Assembly: GCA_030442055.1 (NCBI GenBank)
Contig: JAUJEB010000001.1
Location: forward strand, 1,488,001 to 1,552,000
From: Agaribacillus aureus
GTDB lineage: Bacteria > Bacteroidota > Bacteroidia > Cytophagales > Cyclobacteriaceae
DNA length: 64,000 bases
Direction: 5' to 3'
How positions within the stretch are numbered: position 1 is the stretch's first letter; the number at the start of each line of letters is the position of its first letter. The translations under genes were made by a program, and so were the position numbers. Below are positions 34,636-43,048 of this stretch, one piece after another. The notes under the pieces are model-generated. The model did not search any database. It was not told the DNA's origin and was given only the letters and a program-made list of their open reading frames with translations.

Positions 34636-35370
34636 ATGCAATTGACGAAGAATAAAGTATTAATTACCGGTGGCTCAACAGGGATAGGGTTGGCCCTGGC
34701 CAGCGCATTTACCCATTTGGGCAACACGGTAATCACGGTGGACCGCAATCCGGAAAATCAGCAAAACGCGCTCGAAACCTTGCCTGCACTCATCACCTAT
34801 CAGTGCGACCTGGCGAAGCCCGAAGCCATCGAAACATTGATCAGTTGGATCGAAAATAATCATCCGGACCTGAATATTTTAATTAACAATGCCGGTGTGC
34901 AATTCAATTATCTGTTCCGCGATGAAACCAGTGTATTTCCACGGATAGAGCGGGAAGTAAATGTCAATTTGATGGCGCCGGTAAAATTAAGCACCGCCCT
35001 GCTGCCGGTGCTATGCAACCAGGAATCATCGGCCATTATCAATATCACTTCTGCCCTGGCCTTCGCGCCAAAACCAAACGCATCTGTTTATTGCGCCACA
35101 AAAGCTGCATTACATAATTTTAGCCAATCCTTAAGATACCAGCTTGAAGCGGGGCCTGTCAAAGTATTCGAGATCATCCCGCCGCTCGTAGCTACAAAAA
35201 TGACCACGGGACGAGGGAAAAATAAAATCACCCCTGACCAGCTGGCAGGGGAGTTCATGACTCATTTTGAAAACGATCGCTTTGAAGTGAATATAGGAAA
35301 AGTAAAGTTGCTGAGAGGTCTCCTGAGAATTTATCCGGGTTTTGTTTACAGGTTATTAAAAAAAACGTGA
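34636..35370 (+). CDS. Short-chain dehydrogenase/reductase (SDR), DltE-like
   Basis: About 244 residues from ATG 34636, which sits just before the first beta strand; an upstream ATG at 34588 would add 16 residues. The Rossmann motif TGGSTGIG, the NNAG motif, and the catalytic Ser (NITSA) with Tyr-x-x-x-Lys (YCATKAA) are present. The acidic residue after the second beta strand (TVDRN) suggests NAD(H) preference, though this is inference. The length and ending resemble DltE-like SDRs in Bacteroidota. It follows the Crp-type regulator on the same strand; the substrate is unknown. Confidence 0.9.
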   Translation: MQLTKNKVLITGGSTGIGLALASAFTHLGNTVITVDRNPENQQNALETLPALITYQCDLAKPEAIETLISWIENNHPDLNILINNAGVQFNYLFRDETSVFPRIEREVNVNLMAPVKLSTALLPVLCNQESSAIINITSALAFAPKPNASVYCATKAALHNFSQSLRYQLEAGPVKVFEIIPPLVATKMTTGRGKNKITPDQLAGEFMTHFENDRFEVNIGKVKLLRGLLRIYPGFVYRLLKKT

Positions 35371-35508
35371 ACAGGTTTGAATCGGGGTGATCCGGGTTCA
35401 GTTATTTGATACTTATTTCTATTAGGATAGCAACATTGGCCCATTGAAAATACAGCTGACTAAAGACCGGCGCAGTTTTTAAGTGATTTATTAGGATAAT
35501 TAAGGTTA

Positions 35509-35528
35509 TTATCGTAATATCACGATAA
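35509..35528. promoter_or_regulatory. ArsR-type operator
   Basis: Perfect inverted repeat TTATCGT-aatatc-ACGATAA ending 10 nt before the ArsR ATG at 35539. The 7-6-7 dyad and its place over the start region fit autorepression by this regulator. Confidence 0.65.
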
Positions 35529-35538
35529 ACAATCCACC

Positions 35539-35865
35539 ATGGGTGCATCCAAAACTCACAATTTCACAAAAGAGCAGAACCTGATCGCCAATTTCGCCAG
35601 GGTCATAGGCCACCCTGCCAGAGTTGCGATACTTGAATACCTGGTGAAGTCCAATCAATGCATTTGCGGAGATCTTGTGGATAAATTACCCCTGGCACAG
35701 GCCACTATATCGCAACATCTTAAGGAATTAAGAAATATAGGGATCATCAAAGGACAAGTGGAAGGTACCAGTATTTATTATTGCATTAATCAGGCCGTAT
35801 GGAATGAGGCCAATGAGGTATTCAAAAACCTGTTCACCTCCTATCACCAGGTCGGCAAAATTTAA
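35539..35865 (+). CDS. ArsR/SmtB-family metalloregulatory repressor
   Basis: A 108-residue winged-helix protein. The alpha-3 site has the cysteine pair Cys41 and Cys43 in NQCICGDLV, comparable with the ELCVCDL arsenic/antimony site, and the recognition helix is LPLAQATISQHLKEL (about 50-64). Metal binding would release it from the dyad at 35509-35528. No arsenic transporter or reductase gene follows; the downstream exported protein is separated by 164 bp with its own promoter. The target may be itself plus genes elsewhere. Confidence 0.9.
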   Translation: MGASKTHNFTKEQNLIANFARVIGHPARVAILEYLVKSNQCICGDLVDKLPLAQATISQHLKELRNIGIIKGQVEGTSIYYCINQAVWNEANEVFKNLFTSYHQVGKI

Positions 35866-35993
35866 AACAGACAATTGCTTCTCAAAAAGATTGAACCCGG
35901 CTTCCTTTCCCGGAAAAGATAAAGTTGGCTTAAACATGTACTAAGGAGGAAATATTGGACCCACCAAGGAGTCCTGCCAGACTGGCATACTAA

Positions 35994-36022
35994 TTGCATT
36001 AATCAGCTTGGATATAAATTTG
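35994..36022 (+). promoter_or_regulatory. Promoter predicting a near-leaderless mRNA
   Basis: -33 TTG (35994-35996), 18-nt spacer, -7 TAAATTTG (36015-36022). The -7 element ends 7 nt before the ATG at 36030, so the leader would be only about 4 nt. Confidence 0.6.
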
Positions 36023-36029
36023 CTCACAC

Positions 36030-36797
36030 ATGTTCACTACCTCCAAACCCGGTACGGCATTTTTTGCTGTACTGCTAATTATGGTTTCTTCAGCCACCTG
36101 CTACGCGCAAGTTGGTGAAGTAATCGAAAAAGCCAAAGAAAACAAGAGTGGAAGCAGCGAATCGTCTAACGACGGGGATGGGGATTCAGGCTCATTTTTT
36201 TTCAACATATTTGTAGAGTTAACCTATCACACCATTCGGGGCATTCCCATCGCTCAGCGGGAGGTCTTAAGCAGAAAGTATCAGGAACCGTGGTTGGTTT
36301 CTCTTGAAACAGGATTTTCCGGGGGCTATGCGACTGCCCACAATACCGTGGCATTTCTTCCTTCCATTCAAGGAAATTGGGGCATATTTTCTTCTGAGCT
36401 TAGAATGAATCGCCTCTTTGACGCCACCGGAAATTTTCAAACCATCGATTGGCAGGTGTTGGTATTTAATCTTGTAAATCGCGAAAAGGTAAGACTACAT
36501 CTGGGAGGAGGATTCAGCCACCATCAAAAGACCAGTGAAACCTTTTTCGAATATTCGACAGGCCTGAAATTATTTTTTAAAGAAAGATCCATTTCACCAT
36601 CAATTTCCTTCCGGTGGGCTCCCGACCTGGAACAGGAAATCAACACCAGGTTTGAGCTTAATACCCAGATCTCAAAACAAATTATGAAAACCGATAAGTT
36701 CGCCGTAAATGTCATGGCAGGATTGGTCTATCAAAAATATTTCGAAACCACCGATTTTTATTTTATGCAAACCGGGGTTAGCTTCAACCTGTTTTAG
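36030..36797 (+). CDS. Exported outer-membrane beta-barrel-like protein, unrecognised family
   Basis: A 255-residue protein with signal peptide to CYAQ (about residue 27). A Ser/Asn/Asp/Gly-rich linker (about 35-55) follows, then a region with alternating hydrophobic-polar strands (LRMNRLFDATG, LHLGGGFSHHQ, VNVMAGLVYQKYF) ending in FNLF, the usual pattern of small outer-membrane barrels ending in Phe. I recognise no named family. It has its own promoter and a hairpin after it, so it is a single-gene unit. Function unknown. Confidence 0.7.
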   Translation: MFTTSKPGTAFFAVLLIMVSSATCYAQVGEVIEKAKENKSGSSESSNDGDGDSGSFFFNIFVELTYHTIRGIPIAQREVLSRKYQEPWLVSLETGFSGGYATAHNTVAFLPSIQGNWGIFSSELRMNRLFDATGNFQTIDWQVLVFNLVNREKVRLHLGGGFSHHQKTSETFFEYSTGLKLFFKERSISPSISFRWAPDLEQEINTRFELNTQISKQIMKTDKFAVNVMAGLVYQKYFETTDFYFMQTGVSFNLF

Positions 36798-36823
36798 ATA
36801 ACACTGCTGAACAATTCACGGAT

Positions 36824-36854
36824 GCCTGTCAACTTCCGGCCGGTTAAAACAGGC
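36824..36854. terminator. Hairpin downstream of the barrel-like protein gene
   Basis: Outer arms GCCTGT / ACAGGC enclose an inner CCGGCCGG-centred dyad. No immediate T-tract, so termination is uncertain. Confidence 0.35.
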
Positions 36855-36922
36855 TGACGGAATTATTTTTTACAATGAATCAGAAAATGGAAGAACTATT
36901 TTCATTTTACGCTGTTGAGATT

Positions 36923-36930
36923 TATATTTG
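36923..36930 (+). promoter_or_regulatory. -7 promoter element for the LuxR-type response regulator
   Basis: TATATTTG, predicting a start near 36934 and a leader of about 30 nt before the TTG start codon at 36964. Confidence 0.4.
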
Positions 36931-36963
36931 TTCACTATTTATATTTAATCTAAATAAAAAGAG

Positions 36964-37623
36964 TTGTCGGAAATTAAAGTCTTATTGGCGGACAGACATG
37001 ACTTAACCAGTGCTGGAATAAGGGCATTTATTGCCGAAAAACACGACTTGACCCTCATTAACTCAGCTACTTCCAAAGGTGCCGTTCTAAAGTCTTTGGC
37101 GGAAAGTAAGCCGGATGTATTAATTGTCGATCACAACATCCAGGGCTTCCTAACGCTCAACGATTTGGCCGAAGCCAAGGAGATCTCCTCCCAAACCAAA
37201 CTGCTCATCATATCATCCGACGACGACCGGGAAAATATCAACAGAGTGCTGGAGTCCGGCATTAACGGCTATGTGACCAAGGAGTGTTCCAAACAGGAAA
37301 TCGTCAACGCCATCTATGCAACGGCTAAAGGCCAAAAGTTTTTCTGTAATAAGATTTTAGATATTCTTCTTGAAAAACATAATCAGAAAGAAGATGAGAA
37401 TTGTGAGCCGACCAATCTCAGCAAACGGGAAACGGAAATATTAAAGCTGATTGCCAAAGGAAATTCTACCCTGAAAATCGCAGACAAACTGCATCTGAGC
37501 CATCACACCGTCAACACCCATCGTAAAAATATCCTGAAAAAACTGAAAGTTAAGTCGCCTACCGAATTAATCATCTACGCTATTAATACCGGTCTGATCA
37601 AACCACAAAATACCGGTAAGTGA
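36964..37623 (+). CDS. NarL/LuxR-family response regulator
   Basis: A 219-residue two-domain regulator. The receiver (about 3-122) has Asp10 and Asp13 in the acidic pocket, phosphoacceptor Asp56 in LIVDHN, the Ser in LIISSD and Lys in GYVTKECS. The C-terminal HTH (about 150-215) is LSKRETEILKLIAKG...HHTVNTHRKNILKKL. TTG at 36964 must be the start: a TAA lies in frame only two codons upstream and no ATG precedes the first beta strand. No histidine kinase gene is adjacent, so it is an orphan response regulator. Confidence 0.93.
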   Translation: MSEIKVLLADRHDLTSAGIRAFIAEKHDLTLINSATSKGAVLKSLAESKPDVLIVDHNIQGFLTLNDLAEAKEISSQTKLLIISSDDDRENINRVLESGINGYVTKECSKQEIVNAIYATAKGQKFFCNKILDILLEKHNQKEDENCEPTNLSKRETEILKLIAKGNSTLKIADKLHLSHHTVNTHRKNILKKLKVKSPTELIIYAINTGLIKPQNTGK

Positions 37624-37771
37624 ACAACCTGGTACCTCCATTTCCAATTCCTGCCACAAACATTTAACTTCAAACATGGGCATTTCATCGGTAATTGGCC
37701 ATTTGAACCTTATTGCAAAAAAAATGAAAGCGCCGTTGGATTAATAATTTTTAAATAATCTCCCAAGCCTT

Positions 37772-37779
37772 TATTTTTG
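37772..37779 (+). promoter_or_regulatory. -7 promoter element for the ABC-F gene, predicting a leaderless mRNA
   Basis: TATTTTTG ends 4 nt before the ATG at 37784, so transcription should begin at or next to the A of the start codon. Confidence 0.4.
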
Positions 37780-37783
37780 CCGA

Positions 37784-39703
37784 ATGCTTTCAATAAATAA
37801 CCTGGTTTATTACATCGGCGGCCGGCCAATTTATGAGAACGCCTCCTTGCACATAAAGCCCAAAGACAAAATTGGGTTGATAGGGTTGAATGGAACGGGG
37901 AAGACCACGTTGCTTAGACTTATTAATGGCGATCATCAATACGATAGTGGCGAAATCAGCAAAAGTAATGATTGTACCCTGGGTTTTTTAAATCAGGATC
38001 TCCTGTCCTACCAATCCGATGAAAGCATTCTGCATGTCGCCATGCAGGCATTTAAAGAAGCGCTGGCGGTTCAACGGAAAATCGACGAGGTCCTGCACCA
38101 GATGGAGGTCAACTATGAGGATAAGCTGGTTAACAAACTCACGCAGCTACAGGAAAAGTTCGAGGCGATGGATGGTTACACCATGCAATCAAAGGCTGAG
38201 GAAATATTAGAGGGAATCGGATTCAGTACCAGTGACCTGAACCGGCCTTTAAATGAGTTTTCCGGTGGTTGGCGGATGCGGGTTATGCTGGCAAAGTTGC
38301 TGTTGGAAAAGCCCTCGTTATTGATGCTGGATGAACCGACCAACCACCTCGATCTACCGTCCATTCAATGGATTGAACAGTACCTGAGAACTTACGAAGG
38401 GGCAGTAATCATCGTTTCCCACGACCGGCAATTCCTGGATAATACCACAAAATCCATCGTAGAGGTATCTAATCAACAACTGAACCTTTATGCCGGCAAC
38501 TATTCATTTTATCTGGAAGAAAAAGCGCTGAGAGAACAAATACAGCAAAATGCCTTTGAGAATCAGCAGCAAATGATAAAACAGACGGAAAAATTTATCG
38601 AAAGATTCCGCGCCAAAGCCACCAAGGCCCGTCAGGTACAATCACGCGTAAAGGCCCTGGAAAGAATGGATCGTATCGGGGAAGTGGTTGACACCAATAA
38701 ACAAATTAATTTCAGATTTGAGTTCAAACAAAAATCCGGAAGATTTATTATCAACCTGAACAACATCTCCAAGGCCTACGGCGATCTTGAAATTTTCAGA
38801 AGTACCACCGCCGTTATAGAGCGGGGGGATAAAATAGCGTTGATCGGCGCCAATGGAAAAGGTAAGTCTACACTTCTGAGAATTATTGCAGGTTCAGAAG
38901 CCATAGAAGGAGAAAGAGTGGAAGGTTACAATGTAATTCCTGCATTTTATGCCCAGCATCAGCTGGAATCCCTGGATGTTAACAATGAGATACTAGATGA
39001 GCTAAAACAGGCTGGCAGCGGAAAAACCGATACGGAATTAAGAAATGTCCTGGGTTGCTTTTTATTTACCGGCGATGATGTTTTTAAAAAAATAAAGGTT
39101 TTGTCCGGAGGTGAAAAATCCCGGGTGGCCCTGGCCAAAACCCTGATCTCAGAAGCCAATTTCCTGTTGTTGGATGAACCTACTAACCACCTGGATATTC
39201 AATCTGAAAATATCCTTATCCAGGCATTGCAACAGTATACCGGCAGTTTTATTATCGTTTCGCATAACAGGCACTTTATCTCTCAAACTGCCAACAAAAT
39301 CTGGTACGTCGAAAATCACGAGATCAAGGAATACCCGGGCACCTATGAGGAGTTTGAGTATTGGCAAAGTAAAAATGAAGTAAAAAATACGCCGGTTCCA
39401 AAAAAAATTGTCAATAAACCGGATGAAAAAAAGAATAAGAAGCCTTCCCTCCCAGCCGACAGCACCCAGTCTCAGCTAAAGACACTTCACGATGAACTCA
39501 GTAACCTTGAAGCAGAGATTGCACGCCTGGACCAGGAGAAAATTGAGATTGAAAACAAATTAGCAGAACCGGAGGTTTATGGGAATCCCGAAAAACTGGC
39601 CAAAGTCAATACGAAATATGAAGACATCAACCAGTCTCTTAACGGGGCACATGAGAGGTGGGAATCGTTGGCCTCCAGGATCGATGAATTGGAAGGCAAC
39701 TAG
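37784..39703 (+). CDS. ABC-F ATPase (ribosome-associated)
   Basis: A 639-residue soluble protein with two ATPase domains and no membrane segment. Domain 1: Walker A GLNGTGKTTLL, signature FSGGWRMR, Walker B LLMLDEPTNHLD. An arm/linker helix (about 240-300) rich in Gln/Lys/Arg follows. Domain 2: Walker A GANGKGKSTLL, signature LSGGEKSR, LLLDEPTNHLD. A charged C-terminal coiled coil (about 560-639) resembles Uup. ABC-F proteins bind the ribosomal E site, helping translation or giving antibiotic resistance; which role applies is not decidable here. Its last 4 nt overlap the convergent gene at 39700. Confidence 0.94.
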   Translation: MLSINNLVYYIGGRPIYENASLHIKPKDKIGLIGLNGTGKTTLLRLINGDHQYDSGEISKSNDCTLGFLNQDLLSYQSDESILHVAMQAFKEALAVQRKIDEVLHQMEVNYEDKLVNKLTQLQEKFEAMDGYTMQSKAEEILEGIGFSTSDLNRPLNEFSGGWRMRVMLAKLLLEKPSLLMLDEPTNHLDLPSIQWIEQYLRTYEGAVIIVSHDRQFLDNTTKSIVEVSNQQLNLYAGNYSFYLEEKALREQIQQNAFENQQQMIKQTEKFIERFRAKATKARQVQSRVKALERMDRIGEVVDTNKQINFRFEFKQKSGRFIINLNNISKAYGDLEIFRSTTAVIERGDKIALIGANGKGKSTLLRIIAGSEAIEGERVEGYNVIPAFYAQHQLESLDVNNEILDELKQAGSGKTDTELRNVLGCFLFTGDDVFKKIKVLSGGEKSRVALAKTLISEANFLLLDEPTNHLDIQSENILIQALQQYTGSFIIVSHNRHFISQTANKIWYVENHEIKEYPGTYEEFEYWQSKNEVKNTPVPKKIVNKPDEKKNKKPSLPADSTQSQLKTLHDELSNLEAEIARLDQEKIEIENKLAEPEVYGNPEKLAKVNTKYEDINQSLNGAHERWESLASRIDELEGN

Positions 39704-40659
39704 AAGCCGAACCCCACGGTAACCGTAAAACGCCTGATTTCCCTATCCAGCACTGTAGTCCAGGAATCTCTGCCAAGCCAGTCAACAAATGTATTATCCA
39801 TGGCGACGTCGCTAAGCTTATAACCCATTTTCATGGAAATCGCCATCCCGCTCAGCTTCACCTTAACCCCGCCGCCAAGGTGGACATACTTTCCGCCGTG
39901 TACATTGTTGATAACTTCAAAATCACTGGGATTGCGCTCCTCGGCGTAGCTATAACCTAAATTCACAAAGTAGATGGGTACTACTTTAGAGGTGCCTATG
40001 TCCCCGCCAACATTCAAATAAAAAGGGACCACATGGAGATTACGGTGAAAATCCAATCCAAAACCCAGGCCGGTTTGCAACCACGGCTTAAACCGGTACC
40101 CATTGATGGTATGTACCGAAAAGTTCGTGGTATTGGCCCAAAGAACATTTTCGGACCCGGCCATGATGCCAAGGTCCGTTTCATGGAAATAACCGGATTC
40201 TTTGTGGTGAAAATCCCGCCTGGGTTTTTTATTATATTTGATCTGCGCAATTTCTTCTGCAAAAAAGGTCACCTCCTCATTATTTTTTAATTTTAAAATA
40301 ATATAGTCATCAGGTACCTCATCAATTATTTTACCGTAGAGATTGCCACCGTCTTTTAGAAAAACAATCTCTCCCCTTTCCTTACTGTAAATATTTTTCG
40401 AATGTTTGATGCCATTGAGTTTTATCTTTTTAATATCCTGCTGGTAAATCTTCAAGATCTGGCCTCCGTTGAGCAAGATGGAAACGTATTCCCCTGGAAC
40501 TGTCTTGACTATTTTTCCTTTTAACCGACTGCCATCTTTCAAAAATACCGACCTGGTGACCTCTCTGCTTTTTTGAGCGTACAGATTACCGCTGCCATAT
40601 ATAGCCATTAAAATGAGCAGGAAAAGATACTTTAATATGTTTTTCGCTAAGTTATTCAT
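39700..40659 (-). CDS. Exported protein with two SH3-like repeats and a C-terminal beta-barrel
   Basis: A 319-residue protein, signal peptide to LYAQ (about residue 29). Two similar units of about 50 residues follow (about 35-85 and 92-145): each has VFLKDG(S/G)xLxGKI and a V-P-(G/D)-(E/D)-Y-(V/I) then an acidic xEIxxIK. They look like repeated beta-domains. The rest (about 165-319) resembles a small outer-membrane barrel (LGFGLDFHRNLHVVPFYLNVGG, ending FTVTVGFGF). It follows the LVIVD-repeat lipoprotein by 3 nt on the same strand, so they form an operon, transcribed toward the ABC-F gene. Function unknown. Confidence 0.72.
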   Translation of the reverse strand: MNNLAKNILKYLFLLILMAIYGSGNLYAQKSREVTRSVFLKDGSRLKGKIVKTVPGEYVSILLNGGQILKIYQQDIKKIKLNGIKHSKNIYSKERGEIVFLKDGGNLYGKIIDEVPDDYIILKLKNNEEVTFFAEEIAQIKYNKKPRRDFHHKESGYFHETDLGIMAGSENVLWANTTNFSVHTINGYRFKPWLQTGLGFGLDFHRNLHVVPFYLNVGGDIGTSKVVPIYFVNLGYSYAEERNPSDFEVINNVHGGKYVHLGGGVKVKLSGMAISMKMGYKLSDVAMDNTFVDWLGRDSWTTVLDREIRRFTVTVGFGF

Positions 40660-40662
40660 GGC

Positions 40663-42000
40663 TTATTCCTCAGAACTTACAACAGGTATATGGCTCAAAA
40701 GGGGCAATTTAACCGGGTCGCTGTAGTCAAACTGGTATAACCCATCTTCTCCGATCATTATCAGTATATTCTGGAAAGGTATCACGTCGAAGGCATGAAC
40801 ATCCTCAATGCGTTTGATCAGATTATCACTGATGGTGTTTACATCTTCAATATTAAAAACCTTTAAGCCAAATTCTCCTTCACACAAAAACAAATCGTTG
40901 CCATCAATTCCTAATCCGTGTGGATTATCCATTGGATAAGACTCCACCAAAACGGGGCTATTTAAATTTCTGATATCAACAACATCCAATTGGTTGACAA
41001 AACCATTACACGCATTTCCGGACCTTAAAGTCACAAAGGCGTATTCATCGTTCACCACCACCGGATCGCAGGCTGTGACGTGCAGGAAAGAAGACATGTA
41101 AGCGGGTAAATCAGGATCGCTGTTGTCGTAAATATGCATACCATTATTGGCGCCAATAAACAGATTTTCTTTGTAGGGAAAGATCGTCTCAATACCCCAG
41201 CCAAGGTCCACTTTATTTCCTGGCACCGGATCGGCAAGATTTGAGATATCAAATACATGTAGTTGGCGATCATCTACTGCGTACATGTTGTTTCCTGTAA
41301 TAGCAAACCTGGCCATAGAGCCTCCAATACCGGCAGGCGCCACATTATTGGGCTGACTGGCGCTTCTTTGCGGCGAGAAAGCCGCGTTTGCAAAGTCGGC
41401 AGTCATCAAAATACCTTCACGCCACGGCTGGAATCCACCGCTAATATCACCACAATCTCCCTCAAAGTTCTCAACGGTTTCCGATTGTACCCAGTCTGTA
41501 ACCACGCCCAATTGAGGGTCGGGAAAGACTCCCAGGGAATTGGTGCTGGTATAAACGTTTTCAATCCGCTTGGTCAGCTTTATATCGTTAATATCACTGA
41601 GATCGAAAGCCAACAAATCCAGATAACTGTCTGCATATAGGAAATTTCCTTTGGCTGCAATATCAAAATTCCCGGGGATATTTATAAAGCTCAGCGGTTT
41701 TGGGTTTCGCTTGTCGGCGTTGTCAATGACATGCACCCCTTTACCGGGTTCATTGACAAACAAGGTATTCCCATAAATATATATTTTCCCCGAAGCGGCC
41801 ATCTCCTTCGGCGGCTCTTGCCGGACCGATGACCTTATTTCTTCAAGCGTTGTATAAACCGGCTCATAGAAAAAATAAGTATTGGTAGACTCACATTTAT
41901 CCGTACAACCTTCCAATACCATCCCCAGAAAGATTAGCAAAAAGACGAAGACAAAAAATCTTAATAAGATATCCCGTAGTTCAATCATAGACATTTTCAT
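40663..42000 (-). CDS. LVIVD-repeat beta-propeller lipoprotein
   Basis: A 445-residue exported lipoprotein with lipobox MVLEGC (ATGs at 42000, 41994 and 41988 are all possible starts). The mature part is a beta-propeller with repeated xVxDIxNLxxP-type blades, for example HVFDISNLADPV, MHIYDNSDPDLP, LDVVDIRNLNSPV and LKVFNIEDVNT, the LVIVD pattern. A small cysteine set (CTDKC at the N-terminus, CDPVV, CNGFV) may form disulfides. Such proteins occur at the surface of Bacteroidota and their role is unknown. Transcribed with the barrel protein gene that follows. Confidence 0.85.
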   Translation of the reverse strand: MKMSMIELRDILLRFFVFVFLLIFLGMVLEGCTDKCESTNTYFFYEPVYTTLEEIRSSVRQEPPKEMAASGKIYIYGNTLFVNEPGKGVHVIDNADKRNPKPLSFINIPGNFDIAAKGNFLYADSYLDLLAFDLSDINDIKLTKRIENVYTSTNSLGVFPDPQLGVVTDWVQSETVENFEGDCGDISGGFQPWREGILMTADFANAAFSPQRSASQPNNVAPAGIGGSMARFAITGNNMYAVDDRQLHVFDISNLADPVPGNKVDLGWGIETIFPYKENLFIGANNGMHIYDNSDPDLPAYMSSFLHVTACDPVVVNDEYAFVTLRSGNACNGFVNQLDVVDIRNLNSPVLVESYPMDNPHGLGIDGNDLFLCEGEFGLKVFNIEDVNTISDNLIKRIEDVHAFDVIPFQNILIMIGEDGLYQFDYSDPVKLPLLSHIPVVSSEE

Positions 42001-42338
42001 AATTAGTCCTTTAGGGTTTATAAAATAATTGATGTCAAAAACACGCGTTCACTTCCAAGGACACCCTCAGCCGCTATAAGGTTGGAAAGGCATTATCCTT
42101 TGCTTAAAATGATTTGAATATTATACGGAAATGTACTTTTTGCGCTTTCATGCCAACCTGCTTAATGCCACCATATACTTTAGCTTTCGGCAGTAAACAT
42201 TCGTAGCACGCTTCAAAACCATCGCTGATATAACATTGACGGCATCCGGAAGCCCGTTGTTCAATTATTAGGTCAGCCCAAAGACACAATTAATACAATA
42301 AATTGCTTAGGTTTACATAACAAACTAAATAATATGAC

Positions 42339-42767
42339 ATGAAGGAAGTTAATCAAAAAAGCCAGGTCAAGGTGCATTACACGGGAACCCTGGAGGACGG
42401 TTCGGTATTTGATACATCAGAAGGGCGTGAGCCATTGGCATTTACCGTCGGAGAAGGCCATTTAATCCCTGGTTTTGAGAACGCAGTGCTTGGGATGAAA
42501 CTTGATGAAACAAAAAAAGTAGTGATACCCAGTGATCAGGCTTATGGCCCGGTCAGGGAGGAACTCATTCAGGAACTAGACCTGTCGATCTTGCCCGAGG
42601 GTCTGAATCCTAAAGCCGGTCAGAAATTGCAATCGCAGGATAGTGAGGGAAGGTCGTTCGTTGTGACCGTCAAGCAGGTAAAAGAAAAAACAATCGTTGT
42701 AGACGGCAATCACGAGCTTGCCGGTAAGGATCTTCAATTTGAAATTCGTGTCGTCGAACTTAGTTAA
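42339..42767 (+). CDS. slyD: FKBP-type peptidyl-prolyl isomerase, SlyD-like
   Basis: A 142-residue cytoplasmic protein. FKBP core VKVHYTGTLEDGSVFDTS with F-T-V-G-E-G and LIPGFENAVLGM is at about 9-50. An insert-in-flap chaperone domain (about 70-125) lies inside, and the core resumes at GNHELAGKDLQFEIRVVEL. Unlike E. coli SlyD there is no His/Cys-rich metal tail, so nickel storage is not expected. It catalyses proline isomerisation and holds folding intermediates. The preceding 42001-42338 gap (338 bp) contains no convincing gene. Confidence 0.93.
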   Translation: MKEVNQKSQVKVHYTGTLEDGSVFDTSEGREPLAFTVGEGHLIPGFENAVLGMKLDETKKVVIPSDQAYGPVREELIQELDLSILPEGLNPKAGQKLQSQDSEGRSFVVTVKQVKEKTIVVDGNHELAGKDLQFEIRVVELS

Positions 42768-43048
42768 GTCTTCGGCACTTTCATAAACTCCTAATAATTC
42801 AGAAATTTTGGCAATAAAGTTTGGATATGACTGCGAACTTTAACTTGCTTCTATTCCTAATATCGAATGAAATTCCTATATTTAGACGTTAGGAATGAAA
42901 CAATTCAGTTCCTATTTTAGTTTTTGAGAATAGTCATATGCCCAAAATTAAGAAACAGCTAACAAAACTTTTTTGGATAGATTTTTGTATGACTAAATAC
43001 GTAAATTAAGGACTGCGGAAGTGGGATAATATTATTAACTATTTATTT

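Noticed and set aside
42104..42289. Short minus-strand ORF of 61 codons before slyD
   Set aside because: No recognisable domain; the region looks intergenic and the ORF has no promoter or ribosome-site support.
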